Positions 52,801 through 61,800 of a stretch of DNA of 64,000 nt are shown piece after piece. The notes under the pieces were generated by a model, which was not told the origin of the DNA, made no database searches, and saw only the letters and a program-made list of their open reading frames with translations. Location of the stretch: the NCBI GenBank assembly GCA_019916065.1, contig CM034243.1, positions 26,128,147-26,192,146 of the forward strand, written 5' to 3'. Each line of letters begins with the position of its first letter. The first letter of the stretch is position 1. This DNA comes from Vitellaria paradoxa. Lineage: Eukaryota > Streptophyta > Magnoliopsida > Ericales > Sapotaceae. Position numbers and translations under genes: made by a program.

Positions 52801-55800
52801 TTCCAGATCCTAACTCTTAACTCACCTCCTGTGAGTCCTGTCGTCGACAACTATCATTGTCACGCCCTAAGATCGATAATAACGAGCACATGACAACAAC
52901 CATATACATGTAGAGCAAGCCCCACATACGCAAGTCATAAACCTAAATAATGATCAAGCACATCCCTATTAATTTTAACCATACAAATGAAATATGAAGA
53001 TAAACCATCAAATCAACATTAATTGAATAAGTCTACATATCATCTAACATTCTCAATATTCTCAATTAACAATTTAAATTAAACATCCTTAACCGTAAGC
53101 CAATATCAAAGGAGGAGAATCACTAACTAAAAAATATGCTAAAATTTGATCTAAGGTCTAATAAAAGTTTAAAAAAAATTATCCTCTCAAATACATGCTA
53201 AATTTGATCTAAGGTCTAATAAAAGTTTTAAAAAAAAAAAAAATTATCCTCTCAAATAAAATGAGTATCCTTTGAACGACCTTACAACACACCCCATCTA
53301 CAAATCAACCTAGTGGTCATCCTCAATATGTGCAAAATACAATAAGCAATAAACTTTACTAGCCCAATAGATGCCAAAACTATCTAGTGTTGACCAAGAA
53401 ATTAAGAAAACAGTTGAAAGTCTCAAAATTATAATTACACAGTAAATCAATTTAGGGAAAATACCCAATTATCAATAAATCTATCTTGCAAAAGATTGTG
53501 GCACCTAGGGATGGCACTGAAGCAAGTAAAGAGAAGAACCCAATCCAATCCTACCATAATGGGATGGGGTGGGGGTCAAAACAAAAACCCGATAGGGTTT
53601 GGGGCTAAGACGACGGCAAGGACAGAGTAAAATTTTATACCCCGCGAGGCCCCAATTAGGTTTAGAATTATAAAAATATCCTCACGAATCTTATTTATAT
53701 GTTGAGCAATTGAAATGTCAGTTTTTACTATTTTGTTAGTTTATATATCGGTATTTTTTTTTATATTTTATTCCTTTGGTTAATAGACCGTTTGTATGTA
53801 TTTTATTTATCGTCTCCTTTTTAAAAATAAAATAAAGTATTATTGATCTTAATGAAGTAAGGCCCGCAATTAGTACCCGTCACGGGGCAAGGCGAGCTAG
53901 GGAAGGAGAATTACTTGGCAAGGTAGGGCTGGAGGAAGAGCCCCCACCCCATACCTGCTTTGTTGCCTTCCCTGGTTGCACCGGCCATCATACAAATCAT
54001 CGAGTCTCGAGTTGCGAAAACAATACTTCACATTGATTTTATTTATGGGCCTACTATCAACGCACATTCATTTGAAAGTGATTTTAATGATGGCCCTACT
54101 ATCAACATACATTCTCCAACACCCACCTTTCTTGGGGGTCAAGAACGCAATGGCTGCGTGATGGCCCAAACTCACAAATAAACCCCATGTGGAGAAGCTC
54201 ATCAAGTTGTCATTAAAATTCGACATGTTCAGAGGGATTCATCCTATAACGAGACAAATTGATAAGGGTTGACCCTAGGAGAAGATCTAAGGCGTGTTGA
54301 ATGTCATGCAAAAGGGGCAAGTGATCAAGGAGATCAATAAAAAAATATCATGAAATTCCTAAAGCACTTGACAAGCCTCCTCAGGAGAAACAAATTGCAA
54401 GTCGAGAAGATTATCAACAACTATATACACTTTAAATTCTTCAACAACTTCATGCTAAAGCTCTTATGGACTAATGATACGCAACCCCTTTCTTTCTACA
54501 ACTTTCCTCTCCAGGTGGGGATCAACAAGCTAAGGGGAAAAGGGTTGATATGGATTTTCTTGCCTTCAAACACAAAAAAGCATGAGTTTGCGCGGCAATG
54601 AATGGTCACACACAAGTCAAATAACCAAGGCCGTCAAAAAATTATGTGATCTACACCAAATATAATCTTTATACTCAAGGAATTGAATGGGCACTACATA
54701 ACGTTCCTTTACTGCTATGAACAAGGAATCTACCTAGGAGACGCAATAAGGATTGGGATGAGGAATAGACTATAACCCAAGGAGGGAAATAATACTTGTC
54801 AAGATGGCATTAATGCAACTGCAACTATCCACAATGACCTTACAGGGATTGTCAATGATTTTAATGTAGGTGTGGAATTTGCTTCTTTTGAATGAGTAAG
54901 AATCATCCCAAAAAAAAAAAAAGAAGAATGAGTAAGAATGCAATATACAACACCAATTGAATAGTGGTGGCACCAAATTAGGCATGACCTAGACTGGTGG
55001 GGGTGTCGAGGGCTCTAATGTAGCCAAGGAAAGTGTCACAACATTCATCACCTAGTTAACCAAATTCCGTAAGGTTAAGGCTTTCTTAGGACATTTGGCG
55101 AACACAAGATCAAACCTCGAAAATTAAAGCACAACACACAAGAGCGTGGTGCCCTTGCCTATATTATCATGTACTGTTAGTGCACTAGGATAAGGGCCGA
55201 GGACTTAGGGCCCAAGAAAGAATTAAAATTAATTTGGAACAGAAGGAATTAAAGCCAAAGAAAAGCAAATCAAGCAAGAAGAGGAAGAAAAAGAAGAAGA
55301 AGAAATGAAAGAAAATCAAGACCCACAGCCATCCATATCAATATTCTTCAATAATCGGAGTCTAATAATTAACCCTCAACAAGTAAATAAAGTGAAAAAC
55401 ACTGTAGCAAACCCTAACAGTCGATGAGTTAAAACTAAAGCCAATAATCTAGTAATGTCTTCAACTCTCCCAAGCTAAGAAGAAAACTCAACTCTGTTGG
55501 AGTGAACACTGTATATTCTATTAATCATCAATACTCTGTCAATCACCCAACCACAAGCTGAGTGGTTGCACAAGCTTTTCTCACCACTCGTACACACAAA
55601 CCAATGGTGGTCTAAATATGGTGTCCCCACCAGAATGCAGTAAGAGTTGGACTTGAAAGAGAGGGGGAAGAGTTGGACTTTAAAGAGAGGTGGACAACAA
55701 AGAAAAGGTGAACAAATGAAAAGATTATGCTTCTTTGAGATCTTTGAGAGTTGGATCAAATCTTGTTAATTAACTAATTAAGTAAATAATTCCATAATGG

Positions 55801-58800
55801 TTAAAAACGAACAAAGCAAAAGATTTTAGACAGAACAGTACTCATAAGAAAATCTCAAAGAATGAGAATGCATAGAAAATCAGATATCTTGAATTTTGGA
55901 GCTCAATCTCAATCACAACTCAAATTTTAGTGTAGAAAGTGAAACAAATTCAGATGATTTGTGATGAACATCCCTGTATACAACACTAGGAAATAATAAT
56001 TCCCCGAAAGGAGAGAAAAAACTAGAGAGAGAGAGCGAGAGCGAGCAAGAGAGAGAGAGAGAGAGAGACATACAATACAGAAATGCAGTAGGTCTTTTTC
56101 AGGGAACCCATCCATTAAAATTTCTGATTCTATCTGGAATCAATATAGAGAAAGATAGAGAAAGAACTAACAAATAAAGGTTGTCAGGTGAATTGTACAA
56201 AACACTGCTAAGGAAGATGAAAATAGCACGTGACTTCACCCATTTGGTCAGCCATTCGTTTTCATTTCAGTAGTAGAGACCAACGACAATACAGAACCCA
56301 ATCTTTGAAAAAATTTTACAGGGAAGAGTTGTACATATTAGTTTAATTTCATTGTATCACACATCAACTGGAAGGGAAAGGCTTAAGCTCTATGCAGTAT
56401 CTAGCTAAATTCTGCAATGTAGAAGTGATAATTGGAAGGTTCTTTGTAATTAGACCAAATTGACTTTTCAACAAACAGTGCTGGTTCTTGAGATGAATAG
56501 GGTAAGCTGACCAGCCCAGAATCGGAACTGAATCAAATTCACTTATACAAGACTGAGGTGGTCAAGTGCGATTCTGTTCTCAGGTTCTTCTGTGAACCTC
56601 TAGTCTTAAGACTCTCAACTTAGAGAACATAATCTCATAACCTGAAATGATCTTAAACAGACTACAGAAGAATACCAATAAGAATCAAAGAGTTCTAGAA
56701 AAATAAATATAAAAAAGATTTATCCATGCTGTCATACTGGAAGGAAAGGAGAAAAGAAAAAAAAATAGAACAGGAAACAGAAATAGACAAAACATCAGTG
56801 GCATGTTATTTATATAGCACATAGAAAAAGTTACATGAACAAGCAGCCTGCATACCTTGCCCTGTCTGTAGAATGTCTTTGGTTCCTGTCATTAAATGGG
56901 CCAGGAACCTAGAACGCGCAGCATCATTAGTAAACAAAGAACGTCTCACAGACGCCAGTCGTACCAAACACTCCAGTGCCTGAAAAAAAAAATATTATGG
57001 ATTGCAAAACAGCCCGGTCATAAATAGTAACCAACTGTTCAAAAAAGAATGCATAAATAGTACTTTGACAAATTGTCAAATTTTCAACTAGCACACTGCC
57101 GTAAATTTAAGAATCAAAAGAAAAGAACAGAAAAATAACCCATAGGGCAGTAATAACATAAGCACATGTTACAAGAACTAACGTATACAAGACTAAGAAC
57201 TAGAAATATGCTAGTAAGAAAAGCCAGAACCATAAGTAATCACATAAAAAAATTTTAAAGTGCACACAAATACCCGTCGCTGGCCCACCTTAAGACAAAT
57301 ATTTAGACTTTGTAGAGACCTTGAGATAAGGAATTTGTACAGAAGTTTTAGGTGTTTTGTTTTTCTTAATATATGCAGGCACGCAGCAACCCCATGGTGC
57401 ATTTCAAACAGAAAAGAAAAACCACAAGTGTCAAGCATAGGCCCTTCACTCATTCTGAAGCAATTAGATTACCAAGGAAAATTAATACAACAGATTAGTG
57501 AACTTCAATTAATTGATATGTGTTCATGTCGACTAGACATGTTAGCCGCATAACCCCCCGGCCCCCCGGGAGGTGTTACGCCTCAGATTCCATGACCCAG
57601 AACATGAGCTAATATGCACGCAACCACACAATAATCATCTAACAAAACAATAACCTGTACCTAATCAGAGCTAAACAAATCCACTTGAGCAAAATAATAT
57701 ACCCATAAAGTAATACATAATGCCTTGGTCATCTGCCAAGCAACTGCACTCCCAAAAGAATAATAAATGTGTATATACAATAAATCTCTACCACCGGAGG
57801 TACCAAATGAATGCATAAATCTCAAAAGGTAAGCAACCAAGTGAAAAGAAATATGAGAAAACTAATGTACTCGATTGGATGTCCCGACTTGGGAATCAAA
57901 AGCAGATCTGCAACAAAGTCTATAGGGGAGTAAGCAAATACCACTAGTGCCCATTATCAACAAAATAAGCATACATAATGCCCTAACATGCTACTAAATG
58001 AGCATAATCCATATCATACAAGATATCTCAACAAACAACTAGAACTAATCATGACCAGAGTCAATTTTCTCATCTCATCTCATTAACCAATTTAACAATA
58101 CTCATTATTTCCATATTATATCATTAATACCAAAATCAATATACATGGGTTAAGTACTCTACCAGATAGGACTTTGGCCACAAGGCCCAATGCAAAGCAC
58201 ACATAACGTGCCCGCCTCAAACGACCCTAACAATAAAGTGAACCAAGCGAATCCGCATCAACCTCATACGCAAAATCTCAGGAGTGAAAAACACACTAAT
58301 TAGTGTCCACCTCACTTTGTTGGGCCACTAACCTACTAGAACATGAGTCACCAACCCTTATGCAAGTTTCAGGATTTTCAACCCTTGGTTATAAATATAC
58401 CCCCTATTTACAATACCTCTACACCCAAAATTCAAAATCAATATTCAATAATTATATACCGATATTGTGATATATTCAACATAATTCTATCTTAACTCAT
58501 GCTTATCAACCAGTGGTAGCCTTTACCTTCATTTAATCCCATATTCATCATATCAATCAACAATGTATCCAAAACAACAAATCCCATATACTTTTAACTA
58601 AGTTGGAGACAAATGTCAAAGTGTAAGAATGCACCGTGCACGAGGTCTAATCAAGCGTGCACGGGGGCAAATGGACCAGCTAGTCACAGGTATAAGGAGA
58701 ACCCTGAGCGCACAAGGCAGCAAAGCTCGACAACATGCACACGGGACAACAAATCCCCTAGCATGCGCACAAGAGCCACTAAAGTACACACACAGGAAAG

Positions 58801-61800
58801 TCTATACAGCTAGCGTGCACATAAGGTAAGGCCTTGTGTGCTCATGATAGAGGTCCAACTGCTTGAGTTTGACAGCCTCTGTTTTTTGTTTTTCCGAACT
58901 ATTTTCATGCTCATGCTCAGGTCTCTCTTCTTTCTCTCTCTTTATCTCTCTCTCTCTCTATACATGTATATATATATATATATATATCACTCTTATGCAT
59001 ATATTCACACAGATCAAAAATGGTTTAAAATTCAAAAGGAAAGATAAGAAAAGATGAAGGTGGTGATTAGTGATGAGAGTAGGACAGTAGGTGACTAACA
59101 TGACTCAACAATAGCCAAGCTCTCAACAACACCTCGGGAAAACAAGAGAGCAGTTTAACTGCCCACATACAAAGACCTTATGAAAGTCATGCACGCGGTA
59201 ATAGACCTAACATAGGCATGCCACAACACATACCAATCCGTGTGCACAAGAATGAAACAGGCATGTGCATGATAAAGACAACACTCCAATGCTTAGGCTA
59301 TTGACCAAAATATTCAAACATGGCTCCAGAAACTCTCCGACTAGAATAAAATAATCAGATAAAGTCCAAAAATGTATCATATGATGATCTAAATAAAACA
59401 ATAATCCCACATAGGTGGGGACATGGAGACATTATGATACATATGCTGACCATATTCTCCATTTACGCACCAACATAATTCCTAGACATATGTTTTAATT
59501 GCAATTTACTTCCTAGAAATTATAGATTGTTATTTTAAGTCTTGCATCCCATGTAATATATGTTTTGTTTCTCTCGCATGATGAGTGGGCCACTACCCAA
59601 TATGCACATACACACATCTATTTGGCTATGACATGATTCCCTTCCCCCTGAAAACAAATTAAAAAAAAAAAAAAGGCAAATAGCAGAGAATTGCAAGTTT
59701 GTGGGTTTGTCACAGTATTGGACTGGGCCAAATGGCAATGAACTTCAATTTTTGTATACCATTTACAAGGAAAGTTGTAAACAAAATTTTTGGAACATAA
59801 ATCAGCAAGATCTTGCACAAATTACTACCCCATAAATTTTAAACCAAGTTGTGTATAAATCCTTGCAAAAACATTAAAAAAGTAGACCTTACACCAAACA
59901 TTTTGTAAATATTTAAAACTTGTTATCAAACTTAACTCATGATAGCATGCTATTCTACAATTACAAACCTCCTTTGAGAGAGGGGGCTTTGTGATAGCGT
60001 AGTAATCAAAAAATATCTGCAAAGTTGAAGGATCTTCCAAAACTGGCCTCCAAGAAGATGGAATCTGTAAAATCATCATAAGGATAGATTATCTTAAGGT
60101 ACCACTAGGAAACATTCTTATCACCAAAGAACTTCATATTAAAATTAGTATTTAAGATAAGTACTTATTTTGAGACAAAACAAGTCTATAAATAATAAAG
60201 TTGCCCCACTCCATAAAAGTTTAAGCTTTTAAGTGAGATGATGACTAACAATCTAACATGATATAAAGCAGGCAAAGGTTCTAAATTTAAACCTCACTAC
60301 CACCCAAAATAAAATCAATAGTCCCATGCGTTACGCCCATTTAAAAAAGTCAATTCGGCCACACGTGAGAAGGTGTGTTGTGAGAGAGGGGAAAAAAAAA
60401 GTCTACAGATAATAAAATTGCCCCACTCCCTAATAGCTTAAACTTTTAGGTGAGATGGTGAGTAACAATCTAACATAATATTAAAATTATAAATTTATGT
60501 ATCCAATTAGAGAAGGCTGCAAGTCCACAAAATTTTTGTTTGTACCTGGACAGTACCAAACTCTTCGGAGCTTTCATCAATAGATGTCCCAACAAAATCA
60601 AAAGATAAACATTTAAGCGAAAGAGAGAGTGCTAACTCTTGCAAGCGACTCGCAACTGTACGTCTCAGCAGGTAAGGCATCAGAATAAAATTATGGTCAC
60701 AAGCATAAAAGCAAATAAAGTATTTCATCCAAAAAAAAAAAAAAAAAGGAAGGTATGAAACATAGATTTGTGTTAGCAAATTACCATCATTTTTCAGTTG
60801 ACGCAGTGATGTAAGGGATATCTGAAAAATTTGGAAAAGAGATTGATCCCTAAAGTTGCAGGCTGCCCTTCGGTGATGTGTTGAAGGAAACCCTGGATTT
60901 GGCTAGAAGTTCAGGAGGCAAGACATACAGATTGTGACATTAGTTAGCAAAGCTCAGTTTACAACAAATTATGCAGCCGAAGTAAGAGAGAGTAACCATT
61001 ATTAATTGCAGCAGCAACATTGTTAAGCAATTGTAGTTTATAATTTGTTCAAGAGACACTCTGTTAAACTGTTTTTTGAGTTTCCACAAATCCAAATGGA
61101 AACAATTTAAAAGCAATCCTTGTTTTGAAATGTTCCAAAATTTTCATTTATGAAAACTTCAATAATAGAAACAGAAATGAAAATAAAAAAAAAATGAAGA
61201 CAATATGAAACAAGCCCTAAGAATTTTGTCCCAATCAACACAGATGCCAGGATTAGGACGGCTGTTGTGCATGGAAACATATCCTTCCGATTGCATTAAA
61301 GCCATGACAAGTCGCATACATTTGTTACACAATAGCCGCAACGTTTGTTATACAGTAGCCATAAAGTTGAAATATAAGCTGAAGTAGCAAAGAATCATTA
61401 AAAATGTAAACATTCAAGGATTAAATAGAATAGTTGGATTTCATTATGTTTTGTTATAGCATCTATTTACATACATAGATACCTATACAAATTAGGAATG
61501 ACTATAATCACAAAAATCTAAATTAGGAAAGTATCAATCACAATATCCACCTACCATATACATATCCTACCATATATCTAACACTTCTCCTCAAACTGGA
61601 GCATATGCATCATACGTTCCAAGCTTATTACAAAAATATTGAATTCGAGAGCTGCCAAGGGCTTTAGTGAACAAGTCAGCTAGTTGGCCTTCCAATCGAA
61701 CATGACCAATTTTGATAGAAGTCAATTTTGATGATTTAACTCTTCCCATTGCTCTCCAGAAAGATAAACATGTGCACACTTCTCATCGAATTTTTAACTT